A stretch of DNA of 64,000 nt from Dyella caseinilytica (GCF_016865235.1 NZ_CP064030.1:4092001-4156000), one strand, 5' to 3'; positions 8,309-18,583 are shown, counted from the stretch's first letter. Translations and numbers: made by a program. The notes: generated by a model from the sequence alone, not told the origin.

Positions 8309-11300
8309 TTGAATATTCAGCAGCAAAGGATCGCGCTTGCGATACGCACAGCATTGGTTTTGGGGAGCTGTGCACTGACCACGGTCGCTGTAGCGCAGAC
8401 CTCATCATCCAATCAACAGAACGCCGCCCCAACGGCACCCCAAACCAACTCGCAAACGCCGTCAGGCACGGCGCCAAGCAACACCAACAAGACCGTGACC
8501 TTGCAAGGTATCACCGTCACCGGTTCGTTGATTCGCAGTGTGGACGTAGAAACAGCACAGCCCGTCACCGAGCTTTCGCACGAAGCACTACAACAGCAAG
8601 GCTTCGTCAGCGTCGGTCAAATTCTGCAGAACGTACCTTCGGTAGGCTCTTCCGGTACAAGCCAGGCGAGTGCGCTGGGCGATATCGTCGGCCAGTACGC
8701 CAGCCTTCGCGGTCTTGGTGCGCCACGCACCCTGATCCTGGTGGATGGCCAACGCTATACCACCGACATCTTCGGCCAGACCGACCTCAGCACGCTGCCA
8801 AGCTCGCTGATCGACAACGTGGAAATCCTGCAGGACGGCGCGTCATCGATTTACGGTTCGGACGCGATCGCCGGTGTGATCAACATTCACACCAAGAATA
8901 TCGATGGCCTCTACGTCGATACCTACAACAGCAACTATTCGCCCGGCGACTACGGCAGGCAGAGCCAGTTCAGCCTGACCGGCGGCAAGAAGTTCTCGCG
9001 CGGTTCGTTCACCTTCAACATCACGGCGCAGAACATCAACCAGATCATGGCCAGCCAAGGCTGGTTCAGTAAGAACGGTCTGAATATTCCTGCCTCTGTA
9101 CCACAGTATCCGCAAAGTACGATTGCATCGGATTACGGCCAGATCATCGGCGGCACCAATGCGGCCACCGGCGCACCGACGGTCATTCCGGGGCAAGTCA
9201 TTTCTCCGGTGACGGGGAGTCCACTTCCCATGATTGTGAACATGGGTGGCAACGGCAACAACATCGCCGACTACCATCCCGATGCGGCTGGCATTCAATA
9301 TCCATCGCCCTACCCCGGCGGCACCTTCGCCAACGATTACGGGAATCAGGCCTATCAAAATACGCTGCAGCCCAATAGTCGCCTGCGTTCGTATTTCCTG
9401 AAGGGTGATTACAAGATCACCGACAACATCACCGCGGTCTTCACTGGCACTTACAACACCAACAATTCCACTATCGAAACTGGCGGTTATGGCATCAGTT
9501 CGAGCACACCTGCCAATGGCGCAAATCTGGCCGCTGCCCTTGGCCTGCCTGCTGGCAGCCTCGGCTCCGCATGGTTCCCGACGGTGTCGCCCAATAGCTA
9601 TTACAACCCGCTACCCGGCAACAGTCTGGATTTCGTGCTGCCGTTGGCAGACCCCGACCGTGTCACGGTCAACAACATCAAGCAGTACGGTTACCGTGCC
9701 GGTTTGCAGGGCGACTTCTCGCTCGGCGAGAACGAGTTCAATTGGGATGCCGGTTATAGCGATTACAAGTACATCCAGGACTTCGGCGGCCCTGGCAACC
9801 TGAACCTGGTGCATTTGTACGAAGCATTGGGACCGTCCTTCATGGGTTCCAACGGCCAGGTGCAATGCGGCACGCCCGGCAATGTGATCGTCGGTTGCGT
9901 ACCCATCAATGTGTTCTCCGGCTCAGGTGGCCTCAGCCCGGCTGAGATCAACTATCTCAACTACGACTTCTTTACGCATTCGTGGAGCGAGCAGCGTCAG
10001 GTGCAGGCGAACTTGAGTGGGGACATGTTCACCTTCCCCAATGCGCTGGGTTCGGGCGACGCGACCTTCGCTGTGGGTGCCGATCATCGCGACGTCTCCG
10101 GCGGTGTGACGCCTGATATCTATACGCAAGAAGGCCTCAACACCAACCTGCAGCAGAATCCAGGTTCGGGTTCTTACGGCATCAACGAAGCGTACGCCGA
10201 AGTCAACTTGCCGCTGCTGAAGGACATGGCCGGCGCGCAGTTGTTTGACATCGACATCTCGCACCGCTTGTCGCACTACACCAACTTCGGCACCACCAAT
10301 AACAACTCGTACAAGATCGCGTATAAGCCGATCGACGACTTGTTGGTTCGCGCCAGCTACGGCACCGGCTTCCGCGCAGGTTCGATTTCCAACCTGTACG
10401 GCGGCACGATGCAAAGCTTCACCACCTACACCGATCCGTGCGACACCAACTTCGGCGCTGCTGCCACCAACGCACTCGTCGAGCAACGCTGCCTGAGTGG
10501 CATCGGTAATCTGAAGGGTGTAGGCCCGGGCTTTACGCAGACCACCGTGACCGGTTCGCCCATCACAAGCTCTGCGGGCGCGCAAAGCACCACGCCGTAT
10601 TACACCGGCGCCAATGCGGATCTGAAGCCGGAAACGTCCAAGAGCTATACCTTCGGTTTTGTGTACAGCCCGAGCTGGTTCACCGGCTTCAACATCAACG
10701 CGGACTACTACCGCATCCGTGTGAACAACGTCATCACCCTACCGTCGGCAAACAGCATTCTCACCAACTGCTACGTGCTGGGTGAAACGCAGCAATGCGA
10801 TCAGTTCCAGCGCAATGCTACGACGGGTCAGGTTATCAACCTGTTGCAAGCGGTGACCAACGAAGGCTTCGTGGATGAGCGCGGCATCGACTTGGGAATG
10901 AGCTATCTCTTCCCGGATACCCCGGTGGGCAAGTTCAAGATCGATACCACCGGCACCTACATCACGTCGTTGTATGAAGAAGCCACGTCCGGCCCTGGTG
11001 CCCAGGTCGTCTCCTATAACGTGGGCACCTACGATCCGATTCTCGGTCCGGTCTGGCGCTTCCGCGACACGACCAACATCAATTGGAGCTGGAGGAGCTT
11101 CAGCGCTACCTGGACGGTCCGTTACTACTCATCGCTGCGCGAGGCCTGCCGTTCGGACGAACCGGCCATGGAGATGTACTTCCCCTGCAGCGACCCCAAC
11201 GGAGTTGTGCAAGGAGGTACCGAGGGTCCCGGCCTGGAGCGTCAGGGCGGCTTGGCCTTCAACGATCTGCAGGTCAGCTGGAAGGCACCGTGGAAGGGAC

Positions 11301-11482
11301 AGATCTCGGTGGGCGCGACGGACGTCTTCAACCGCCACGCTCCGCTGTCTTACGTGGGTGCGGGAGACTCAGTAGGTCCGCTGGGCCCGACCGGCACCGA
11401 TGGCTTCACTCAGTATGCGTACAACCCGACGTATGACATCGGCCGCGTGATCTACCTGAAGTACACGCAGCAGTTGTTCTGA
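8309..11482 (+). CDS. TonB-dependent outer-membrane receptor, copy 2
   Basis: 1057 residues from a TTG start behind GGGGAG, with the same first 19 residues as copy 1. Signal peptide, Gln/Asn/Thr-rich linker, TonB-box-like TVTLQGITVTGS, plug and barrel are as in copy 1; it ends YLKYTQQLF. It differs from copy 1 chiefly in a loop region around residues 260-310, where it carries GGTNAATGAPTVIPGQ in place of GATGPNGPIAIPGQ, a segment it shares with copy 4. Long stretches of DNA are identical to copy 1 (for example around 10985-11040 versus 7445-7500). Own upstream block and terminator, so independent transcription is likely. Confidence 0.95.
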   Translation: MNIQQQRIALAIRTALVLGSCALTTVAVAQTSSSNQQNAAPTAPQTNSQTPSGTAPSNTNKTVTLQGITVTGSLIRSVDVETAQPVTELSHEALQQQGFVSVGQILQNVPSVGSSGTSQASALGDIVGQYASLRGLGAPRTLILVDGQRYTTDIFGQTDLSTLPSSLIDNVEILQDGASSIYGSDAIAGVINIHTKNIDGLYVDTYNSNYSPGDYGRQSQFSLTGGKKFSRGSFTFNITAQNINQIMASQGWFSKNGLNIPASVPQYPQSTIASDYGQIIGGTNAATGAPTVIPGQVISPVTGSPLPMIVNMGGNGNNIADYHPDAAGIQYPSPYPGGTFANDYGNQAYQNTLQPNSRLRSYFLKGDYKITDNITAVFTGTYNTNNSTIETGGYGISSSTPANGANLAAALGLPAGSLGSAWFPTVSPNSYYNPLPGNSLDFVLPLADPDRVTVNNIKQYGYRAGLQGDFSLGENEFNWDAGYSDYKYIQDFGGPGNLNLVHLYEALGPSFMGSNGQVQCGTPGNVIVGCVPINVFSGSGGLSPAEINYLNYDFFTHSWSEQRQVQANLSGDMFTFPNALGSGDATFAVGADHRDVSGGVTPDIYTQEGLNTNLQQNPGSGSYGINEAYAEVNLPLLKDMAGAQLFDIDISHRLSHYTNFGTTNNNSYKIAYKPIDDLLVRASYGTGFRAGSISNLYGGTMQSFTTYTDPCDTNFGAAATNALVEQRCLSGIGNLKGVGPGFTQTTVTGSPITSSAGAQSTTPYYTGANADLKPETSKSYTFGFVYSPSWFTGFNINADYYRIRVNNVITLPSANSILTNCYVLGETQQCDQFQRNATTGQVINLLQAVTNEGFVDERGIDLGMSYLFPDTPVGKFKIDTTGTYITSLYEEATSGPGAQVVSYNVGTYDPILGPVWRFRDTTNINWSWRSFSATWTVRYYSSLREACRSDEPAMEMYFPCSDPNGVVQGGTEGPGLERQGGLAFNDLQVSWKAPWKGQISVGATDVFNRHAPLSYVGAGDSVGPLGPTGTDGFTQYAYNPTYDIGRVIYLKYTQQLF

Positions 11483-11540
11483 TGCTGCTCGAATCCAACA
11501 TCGCGTAGCGGAGACACTTTTCAAAAGAGTCGGTTATCTC

Positions 11541-11570
11541 AAAGGGCGCGGCCAAACCGCGCCCTTTTTT
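11541..11570 (+). terminator. Rho-independent terminator after receptor 2
   Basis: Stem AAAGGGCGCGG / CCGCGCCCTTT with loop CCAAA, extended T run. Confidence 0.9.
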
Positions 11571-11677
11571 GTGCCAGGAGCTCCTACCCATCACACACGC
11601 AAGATTTTTTTCATACAGCAAGTATTTACAAATAACTCATTTATAAGGGTGTTTTTCCTGAATTCTGGCGCAAGTCC

Positions 11678-11711
11678 TTACCACTCGATTTTTTGTGTAA
11701 TCGGTGTATGA
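11678..11711 (+). promoter_or_regulatory. Upstream conserved block of receptor gene 3
   Basis: Divergent version of the shared block: CACTCGATTTTTTGTGTAAT then GGTGTATGA (11682-11711), two bases shorter than the others, with TTACCA at its left edge. The leader to the GTG start is about 116 bases. Confidence 0.5.
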
Positions 11712-11827
11712 ATTCTGTTACGGATGCGCCCCTCATCCACATCAGCGCAACCTCGGAGATATGAACAAAAGGCATGGAGTCAGTCCGCCGAATGTTCCTA
11801 CACATATCACTTCTGAGGAGTAGTACC

Positions 11828-14800
11828 GTGAACATCGAGCATCAGAAGATCACCCTCGCCATACGCACGGCGTTGGTGCTGGGCAGCTATGGGCTGGCAA
11901 CACTCGCAGCAGCACAAACGGCAGCACCAAGCCAGCAGACATCCACCACGACACCACAAACGACGGCGGCACCAACAACGGCAGCGCAAACGACTGCACC
12001 ATCGCCATCGACCCCAGCGCAGAACGGAACGCCGCAGCAACCACCCTCCAGCAACAAGACGGTTACCTTGCAAGGCGTTACCGTCACCGGCTCGCTGATT
12101 CGCAGTGTGGACGTGGAAACGGCACAGCCCGTTACCGAACTTTCGCATGAAGCACTCCAGCAGCAGGGCTTCGTCAGCGTCGGCTCGATTCTGCAGAACG
12201 TGCCATCGGTCGGATCATCTGGTACGAGCACGCAGAGTTCACTCGGCGATATCGTTGGCCAGTACGCCAGTCTGCGCGGCCTCGGCGCGACGCGTACGTT
12301 GATTCTCGTTGACGGCGAACGCTACACCACGGATATCTTCGGCCAAACCGACTTGAGCACCATTCCCAGTTCGCTGATCGACAGCGTGGAAATTCTGCAG
12401 GACGGTGCATCGTCCATTTACGGTTCCGATGCGATCGCCGGCGTGATCAACATCCACACCAAGACGGTCGATGGCCTGTATCTGGATACCTACAACAGCA
12501 CGTATTCACCGGGTAACTATGGCAAGCAGGCGCAATTCAGCCTGACCGGCGGCAAGAAGTTCAAGCGCGGTTCGATCACCTTCAACATCACGGCGCAGAA
12601 CATCAACCAGATCATGTCGAACCAGGTCTGGTACAGCCACCACGGCTATTTCAGCTTTCCGCAATATCCGCAGAGCGTGAGCGCGTCCGATTACGGCACC
12701 ATCACTGCGGCGACGGGCCCGGCGTCCAGTCTTTCGTTCCCGCTCACGCTCAACGCGGGCCAGAACGGGTTGAACATCGCCAACTACCATCCCGGTACGT
12801 TCGGTATTCAATATCCGAGTCCATATTTCAGCAACGACTACACCAATTCCGCACCCTATGAAACGCTGCAACCAAGCAATCGACTGCGTTCGTACTTCCT
12901 GAAGGGTGATTACGAACTGACCGATCACATCAAGGCGTTCTTCACCGGTACGTACAACACCAACAACGCCGCCGAGGCCCTGGGCGGCAACGGCATAAGC
13001 CCGTCGACGACAGGCGATGGCATCAATATGGCCACGGCGCTGGGCTTGCCCGCCGGCAGTCTCGGCCGAGTCTGGAACCCCACTCTGTCGCCGGACAGCT
13101 ATTACAACCCGCTGCCGGGCAACACTCTCAGTTACAGCGTGCCGTTTAACTACCCCAATCGTGTTCAGAGCATCAACGTCAAGCAGTACGGTTTCCGTGC
13201 CGGTTTGCAAGGCGACTTCTCGCTCGGTGAGAACGAGTACGACTGGAACGTGAGCTACGCTGACTATCGCTACATCGAGGACATTGCCAGTTCGGGCTTC
13301 GTCAACCTGGTCAATCTCTACAACGCTGAAGGACCGTCCTTCATGGACTCGGCCGGACAGGTCGTGTGCGGCACTCCGGGCCACGTGATCGGCGGTTGCG
13401 TACCGCTCAATCCGTTCTTGAGCACAGGAGGTCTAACACCGGCCGAAGCCAATTACCTCAACGCTGACACGTTCACACATTCGTGGAGTCAGGAACGCCA
13501 GCTCGAAGCGAACATCAGCGGTGACGTGTTCACGCTGCCGCAGTCCTTGGGCGAAGGCGATGTCACCTTCGCGCTTGGCGCCGACCACCGTGATATGTCC
13601 GGCGGCGTCACACCCGATATCAACACGCAGCTGGGCCTCAACACCAATCTGCAGCAAGGTTCTGGCGAAGGTTCGTACGGCATCAACGAAGCGTATGCCG
13701 AGTTGAACGTGCCGCTGCTGAAGGACATGGCCGGTGCACAGCTGCTGGACTTCGACGTATCGCACCGACTGTCGCACTACACCAACTTCGGCACCACCAA
13801 CAACAACTCGTACAAATTATCGTGGAAACCGATCGATGATCTGTTGGTCCGCGCGAGCTACGGCACCGGCTTCCGTGCCGGGTCGATTTCCAACCTGTAC
13901 GGCGGCACGATCCAAAGCTTCACCAACTACACCGATCCTTGCGACGTCGTGTACGGCTACACCGGCAACCCGGTGGTCGCGCAGCGCTGCTTGAACGGTA
14001 TCGCCAACATCGCGGGCGTCGGCGCGGGCTTCCGACAGCTCAACGCAACGGGTGTACCGGTCACCGCTTCCAACTCCATAAGCGCCACGCCTTACTTGAC
14101 CGGCGCCAATCCCAACCTGAAACCTGAGACTTCCAAGAGCTACACCGCCGGTATCGTCTATAGCCCGAGCTGGTTGAGCGGCCTCAACGTCACGCTCGAC
14201 TATTACCGCATCCGTGTCGACGACGTGATCACGCTGCCTTCTGCCGATAGCATCCTCAACAACTGCTATATCCTCGGTGAAACTCAGCAGTGCGATCAGT
14301 TCGAGCGCTCGTCCAATGGACAGGTCATCAACTTGTTGCAGGCCGTGGTCAACGAAGGTTTTATCGATGAACGCGGCACCGACCTGACCCTGAGCTATCT
14401 GTTCCCGGATACACCGGTCGGCAAATTCAAAGTCGATACCAGCGCCACCTACATCGATTCGCTGTATGAGCAGACGCAGGCGAACGGCCCCGTGGTGTCC
14501 TACAACGTGGGCACGTACGATCCGATTCTCGGCCCGGTATGGCGCTTCCGCGATACCACCAACATCAATTGGTCATATCGCGACTTCTCGGCGACATGGA
14601 CTGTCCGTTACTTCTCCTCGCTGCAGGAATCCTGCGAACCGGATAACACGAACCTCGCCGAGTATTTCCCATGTACCGACCCCAACGGCAACGTGCAGGG
14701 TCAGCAAGCAGGTCTCTATCGTCAGGGCGGGCTGGCCTTCAACGATCTGCAGGTCAGTTGGCAGGCACCGTGGAAAGGACGCATCTCATTGGGCGCCACC

Positions 14801-14962
14801 GATGTCTTCAATCGTCGTGCGCCGCTCAGCTACACCGGTGCGGAAGCCGTGGTCGGCCCCTTGGGGCCCACTGGTACGGACGGTTTTACGCAGTTCCCAT
14901 ACAACCCCATCTACGACATCGGTCGCGTGATTTATCTGAAGTACGACCAGAAGTTGTTCTGA
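11828..14962 (+). CDS. TonB-dependent outer-membrane receptor, copy 3 (most divergent)
   Basis: The start is taken as GTG at 11828 rather than the in-frame ATG at 11774: a strong TGAGGAG site lies 7 bases before the GTG, and only this start aligns the signal peptide (VNIEHQKITLAIRTALVLG) with the sisters. This gives 1044 residues. The linker is unusually rich in Thr/Pro/Gln (about residues 30-75), followed by TVTLQGVTVTGS, plug and barrel, ending YLKYDQKLF. In the loop near residues 265-320 it lacks the IPGQVxSP segment of the other copies and reads VWYSHHGYFSFPQYPQS instead, suggesting a different ligand surface. Confidence 0.95.
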   Translation: MNIEHQKITLAIRTALVLGSYGLATLAAAQTAAPSQQTSTTTPQTTAAPTTAAQTTAPSPSTPAQNGTPQQPPSSNKTVTLQGVTVTGSLIRSVDVETAQPVTELSHEALQQQGFVSVGSILQNVPSVGSSGTSTQSSLGDIVGQYASLRGLGATRTLILVDGERYTTDIFGQTDLSTIPSSLIDSVEILQDGASSIYGSDAIAGVINIHTKTVDGLYLDTYNSTYSPGNYGKQAQFSLTGGKKFKRGSITFNITAQNINQIMSNQVWYSHHGYFSFPQYPQSVSASDYGTITAATGPASSLSFPLTLNAGQNGLNIANYHPGTFGIQYPSPYFSNDYTNSAPYETLQPSNRLRSYFLKGDYELTDHIKAFFTGTYNTNNAAEALGGNGISPSTTGDGINMATALGLPAGSLGRVWNPTLSPDSYYNPLPGNTLSYSVPFNYPNRVQSINVKQYGFRAGLQGDFSLGENEYDWNVSYADYRYIEDIASSGFVNLVNLYNAEGPSFMDSAGQVVCGTPGHVIGGCVPLNPFLSTGGLTPAEANYLNADTFTHSWSQERQLEANISGDVFTLPQSLGEGDVTFALGADHRDMSGGVTPDINTQLGLNTNLQQGSGEGSYGINEAYAELNVPLLKDMAGAQLLDFDVSHRLSHYTNFGTTNNNSYKLSWKPIDDLLVRASYGTGFRAGSISNLYGGTIQSFTNYTDPCDVVYGYTGNPVVAQRCLNGIANIAGVGAGFRQLNATGVPVTASNSISATPYLTGANPNLKPETSKSYTAGIVYSPSWLSGLNVTLDYYRIRVDDVITLPSADSILNNCYILGETQQCDQFERSSNGQVINLLQAVVNEGFIDERGTDLTLSYLFPDTPVGKFKVDTSATYIDSLYEQTQANGPVVSYNVGTYDPILGPVWRFRDTTNINWSYRDFSATWTVRYFSSLQESCEPDNTNLAEYFPCTDPNGNVQGQQAGLYRQGGLAFNDLQVSWQAPWKGRISLGATDVFNRRAPLSYTGAEAVVGPLGPTGTDGFTQFPYNPIYDIGRVIYLKYDQKLF

Positions 14963-15034
14963 TACGACACACGAAATCAGGCAGGGTGTTTTCAGCACCG
15001 GGCCGACACTCGACAACATCAAAGAAGATGTCTT

Positions 15035-15062
15035 AAGCGCAGCGAACAGCTGCGCTTTTTTT
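15035..15062 (+). terminator. Rho-independent terminator after receptor 3
   Basis: Stem AAGCGCAGC / GCTGCGCTT, loop GAACA, long T run. Confidence 0.88.
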
Positions 15063-15178
15063 GTGCCATTCACGTCTTCAACACATGCAGCGCATAACAT
15101 TTAACTTACTTACGTCAGACTTACGATTATAAATTATTGATTTTGATGCTGGATTTCGCCGTGTTCAGGCGCAAATCC

Positions 15179-15214
15179 TTGCTACTCGATTTATTGTGTG
15201 ATTTTCGTGTATGA
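15179..15214 (+). promoter_or_regulatory. Upstream conserved block of receptor gene 4
   Basis: TACTCGATTTATTGTGTGAT continuing to TATGA (15183-15214), differing from the receptor 2 block at the first base only, with TTGCTA at its left edge and the shared AT-rich ATAAATTATTGATTTT stretch upstream. The leader also holds CCCACACGACGCAAGCC, as in receptor 2. Confidence 0.55.
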
Positions 15215-15323
15215 CTTGCGTTACGGACTGCGATCTCCCACACGACGCAAGCCCGGGGAGCAATAAAAAAAATCAAGGATCGGCACGTGTAAACCTCACC
15301 ACGCTACTCTGGGGAGTACGACT

Positions 15324-18300
15324 TTGAAAATTCAGCAGCACAAGATCGCTCATGCGATACGCATGGCGTTGTTATTGGGAAGCTATGGGTTAGCGACCGT
15401 AGCCGCAGCACAGACTGCCAGCCCAAACCAACAAACATCCCCCGCAGCGACTTCGCAATCGACCACGCAGTCGCAATCGGCCACCCCGCAAAACGGCACA
15501 CAGCCACCCGCGAACAATAAAACCGTAACCTTGCAAGGCGTCACGGTTACCGGTTCGTTGATTCGCAGTGTGGATGTGGAAACGGCACAGCCTGTCACCG
15601 AACTCTCGCACGAAGCGCTGCAACAGCAAGGCTTCGTCAGCGTCGGCTCCATTCTGGCGAACGTACCTTCCGTCGGTTCTACCGGCACCAGTAACCAGAG
15701 CGCGCTGGGCGATATCGTCGGTCAGTACGCCAGTCTTCGCGGCCTGGGCGCGCCGCGCACACTGATCCTGGTGGATGGTCAACGCTACACTACTGACATC
15801 TTCGGTCAGACCGACCTCAGCACGCTGCCCAGCTCGCTGATCGACAGCGTGGAAATTCTGCAGGACGGCGCTTCGTCGATTTACGGTTCCGACGCGATCG
15901 CGGGCGTGATCAACATCCACACCAAGAATGTAGATGGTCTCTACGTCGATACGTACAACAGCACGTATTCGCCGGGTAACTACGGCAAGCAAAGCCAGTT
16001 CAGTCTGACCGGCGGCAAGAAGTTCTCGCGTGGTTCGTTCACCTTCAACATCACCGCGCAGAACATCAACCAGATCATGTCCAACCAGGTCTGGTACAGC
16101 AAGTACGGTTTCGCCAGTCCTTCCTCTGTACCGCAGTATCCGCAAAGCCAGGCGGGATCGGATTACGGCCAGATCATCAGCGGCACCAATGCAGCCACCG
16201 GCGCGGCAACGGTCATTCCGGGGCAAGTCATTTCGCCGATCACTGGCGGACCGCTGCCGATGATCGTGAACATGGGCGGCAACGGCAACAACATCGCCGA
16301 CTTCCATCCCGATGCGGCCGGCATTCAATACCCATCGCCCTATCCGGGTGCCAGCTTCGCCAACGATTACGGCAATCAGGCCAGTGAAGAAACGCTGATG
16401 CCGGACAACCGCCTGCGTTCGTATTTCCTGAAGGGTGATTACAAGGTCACCGATAACATCACGGCGGTGTTCACGGGCACCTACAACACCAATAATGCGA
16501 CCAGCTACATTGGTGGTTACCCGCTCAGCTCGAACACTCCCGCCAATGGCACAAACCTGGCCGCTGCCCTGGGCCTGCCTGCTGGCAGCCTCGGTTCCGC
16601 CTGGTTCCCGACGGTGTCGCCCAACAGCTATTACAACCCGCTGCCCGGCAACAGCCTGAATTTTTCACTGCCGCTGGCAGATCCCAACCGCGTTACGGTC
16701 AACAACATCAAGCAGTACGGTTTCCGCACCGGCCTGCAGGGCGAGTTCTCGCTCGGCGAAAACGAGTTCGACTGGGATGCCGGCTATAGCGATTACAAGT
16801 ACATCCAGGACATGGGCGGTGGCGGCAACTTGAACCTGGTGCATCTGTACTACGCCCTGGGGCCGTCCTTCATGGGCTCCAACGGTCAGGTGCAATGCGG
16901 CACACCGGGTAATGTGATTGCCGGTTGCGTACCCCTCAATGTGTTCTCAGGCTCGGGTGGCCTCACCCCTGCTGAGAGCAACTATCTCAACTACAACTAC
17001 TTTACGCATTCCTGGAGCGAAGAGCGCCAGGTGCAGGGCAACTTGAGCGGCGACATGTTCACGCTGCCCAACGCGTTGGGCTCGGGCGATGCGACCTTCG
17101 CCGTGGGCGCCGATCATCGCGACGTCTCTGGTGGCGTGACGCCTGATATCTATACGCAGCAAGGTCTGAACACCAACCTGCAGCAGGGTCCGGGCGAAGG
17201 CTCGTATGGCATCAACGAAGCCTATGCCGAAATCAACTTGCCGCTGTTGAAGGACCTGCCGGGCGCGCAGTTGTTTGACATCGACATCTCGCACCGCTTG
17301 TCGCACTACACCAACTTCGGCACCACCAACAACAACTCGTACAAGATTTCGTGGAAACCGGTCGACGATTTGCTGGTTCGCGCCAGCTACGGCACCGGCT
17401 TCCGTGCAGGTTCGATTTCCAACCTGTACGGCGGCACGATGCAGAGCTTCACCACCTACCTCGATCCGTGTGACACGAACTTCGGCGCGGCTGCTACCAA
17501 TGCACTCGTCGAGCAGCGCTGCCTGAGCGGCATCGGCAATCTGAAAGGTGTGGGCCCGGGCTTCACCCAGCTGACCACCTCCGGCACACCGATCCAATCC
17601 AACGGTGGTTCGACAAGCACAACGCCGTTCCTTACCGGTGCCAACCCGGCCCTGAAGCCGGAAACATCCACGAGCTATACCTTCGGCTTCGTGTACAGCC
17701 CGAGCTGGTTCACCGGCTTCAATGTGAATGTGGATTACTACCGCATCCGCATCGACAACGTCATCACGCTGCCGTCGGCCGAAAGCATCCTCAACAACTG
17801 CTACGTGCTGGGTGAACTCAACCAGTGCGACCAGTTCCAGCGCAATGCCACCAATGGCCAGGTTTTCGACCTGTTGCAGGCGGTGACCAACGAAGGTTTT
17901 GTGGATCAGCGCGGCACCGACCTGGGCATGACCTATAACTTCCCGGAAACTCCGGTGGGCAAGTTCAAGATCGATACCAACGCCACGTACATCAATTCGT
18001 TGCATGAGGAAGCGACCTCCGGCCCTGGTGCCCAGGTCGTCTCCTACGACGTGGGCACGTACGATCCGACGCTCGGCCCGGTCTGGCGCTTCCGCGACAC
18101 CACCAACCTCAACTGGAGCTGGAACAACTTCAGCGCCACCTGGACAGTCCGCTACTACTCCTCGCTACGCGAGTCCTGCCGTACCGACGATGCGGCCATG
18201 CAGGAGTATTACCCCTGTCCTGACCCCGATGGCATCGTGCAGAACAACAACCTGGGTACCGGCGAGTACCGTCAGGGTGGCCTGGCCTTCAACGACCTGC

Positions 18301-18512
18301 AGGTCAGCTGGAAGGCACCGTGGAAGGGACAGATCTCGCTGGGTGCGACGGACGTCTTCAACCGCAAGGCTCCGCTCACCTACGTCGGTGCGGAAAACGT
18401 GGTCGGTCCGCTGGGCCCGACTGGCACAGACGGCTATTCGTCGTACGCCTACAACCCGGAATACGACATCGGCCGCGTGATCTACCTGAAATACAGTCAG
18501 CAGTTGTTCTAA
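15324..18512 (+). CDS. TonB-dependent outer-membrane receptor, copy 4
   Basis: 1062 residues from a TTG start behind GGGGAG (CTGGGGAGTACGACTTTG context). Signal peptide, Gln/Ser/Thr-rich linker, TVTLQGVTVTGS box, plug and barrel as in the other copies; it ends YLKYSQQLF. It is a mosaic: QIMSNQVWYS near residue 250 matches copy 3, the following SGTNAATGAATVIPGQVISP matches copy 2, and the late segment around EATSGPGAQVVSY matches copies 1 and 2. It is the receptor closest to the graspetide peptide and ligase genes, separated from them by a strong terminator and about 540 bases. Confidence 0.95.
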   Translation: MKIQQHKIAHAIRMALLLGSYGLATVAAAQTASPNQQTSPAATSQSTTQSQSATPQNGTQPPANNKTVTLQGVTVTGSLIRSVDVETAQPVTELSHEALQQQGFVSVGSILANVPSVGSTGTSNQSALGDIVGQYASLRGLGAPRTLILVDGQRYTTDIFGQTDLSTLPSSLIDSVEILQDGASSIYGSDAIAGVINIHTKNVDGLYVDTYNSTYSPGNYGKQSQFSLTGGKKFSRGSFTFNITAQNINQIMSNQVWYSKYGFASPSSVPQYPQSQAGSDYGQIISGTNAATGAATVIPGQVISPITGGPLPMIVNMGGNGNNIADFHPDAAGIQYPSPYPGASFANDYGNQASEETLMPDNRLRSYFLKGDYKVTDNITAVFTGTYNTNNATSYIGGYPLSSNTPANGTNLAAALGLPAGSLGSAWFPTVSPNSYYNPLPGNSLNFSLPLADPNRVTVNNIKQYGFRTGLQGEFSLGENEFDWDAGYSDYKYIQDMGGGGNLNLVHLYYALGPSFMGSNGQVQCGTPGNVIAGCVPLNVFSGSGGLTPAESNYLNYNYFTHSWSEERQVQGNLSGDMFTLPNALGSGDATFAVGADHRDVSGGVTPDIYTQQGLNTNLQQGPGEGSYGINEAYAEINLPLLKDLPGAQLFDIDISHRLSHYTNFGTTNNNSYKISWKPVDDLLVRASYGTGFRAGSISNLYGGTMQSFTTYLDPCDTNFGAAATNALVEQRCLSGIGNLKGVGPGFTQLTTSGTPIQSNGGSTSTTPFLTGANPALKPETSTSYTFGFVYSPSWFTGFNVNVDYYRIRIDNVITLPSAESILNNCYVLGELNQCDQFQRNATNGQVFDLLQAVTNEGFVDQRGTDLGMTYNFPETPVGKFKIDTNATYINSLHEEATSGPGAQVVSYDVGTYDPTLGPVWRFRDTTNLNWSWNNFSATWTVRYYSSLRESCRTDDAAMQEYYPCPDPDGIVQNNNLGTGEYRQGGLAFNDLQVSWKAPWKGQISLGATDVFNRKAPLTYVGAENVVGPLGPTGTDGYSSYAYNPEYDIGRVIYLKYSQQLF

Positions 18513-18538
18513 GGTCTGCCCTGACTGAGTCGTTAAGA

Positions 18539-18568
18539 GAACCCCGGCCATGCCGGGGTTCTTTTTTT
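18539..18568 (+). terminator. Strong rho-independent terminator after receptor 4
   Basis: Perfect 10-bp stem GAACCCCGGC / GCCGGGGTTC, loop CAT, seven T. It isolates the receptor array from the peptide-ligase pair. Confidence 0.93.
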
Positions 18569-18583
18569 GCAAAAGGACATTTA

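Noticed and set aside
11774..11827. ATG start for receptor 3 giving 18 extra residues
   Set aside because: The extra residues do not align with the sister genes and place a charged stretch before the signal peptide; the GTG at 11828 has a strong TGAGGAG site.
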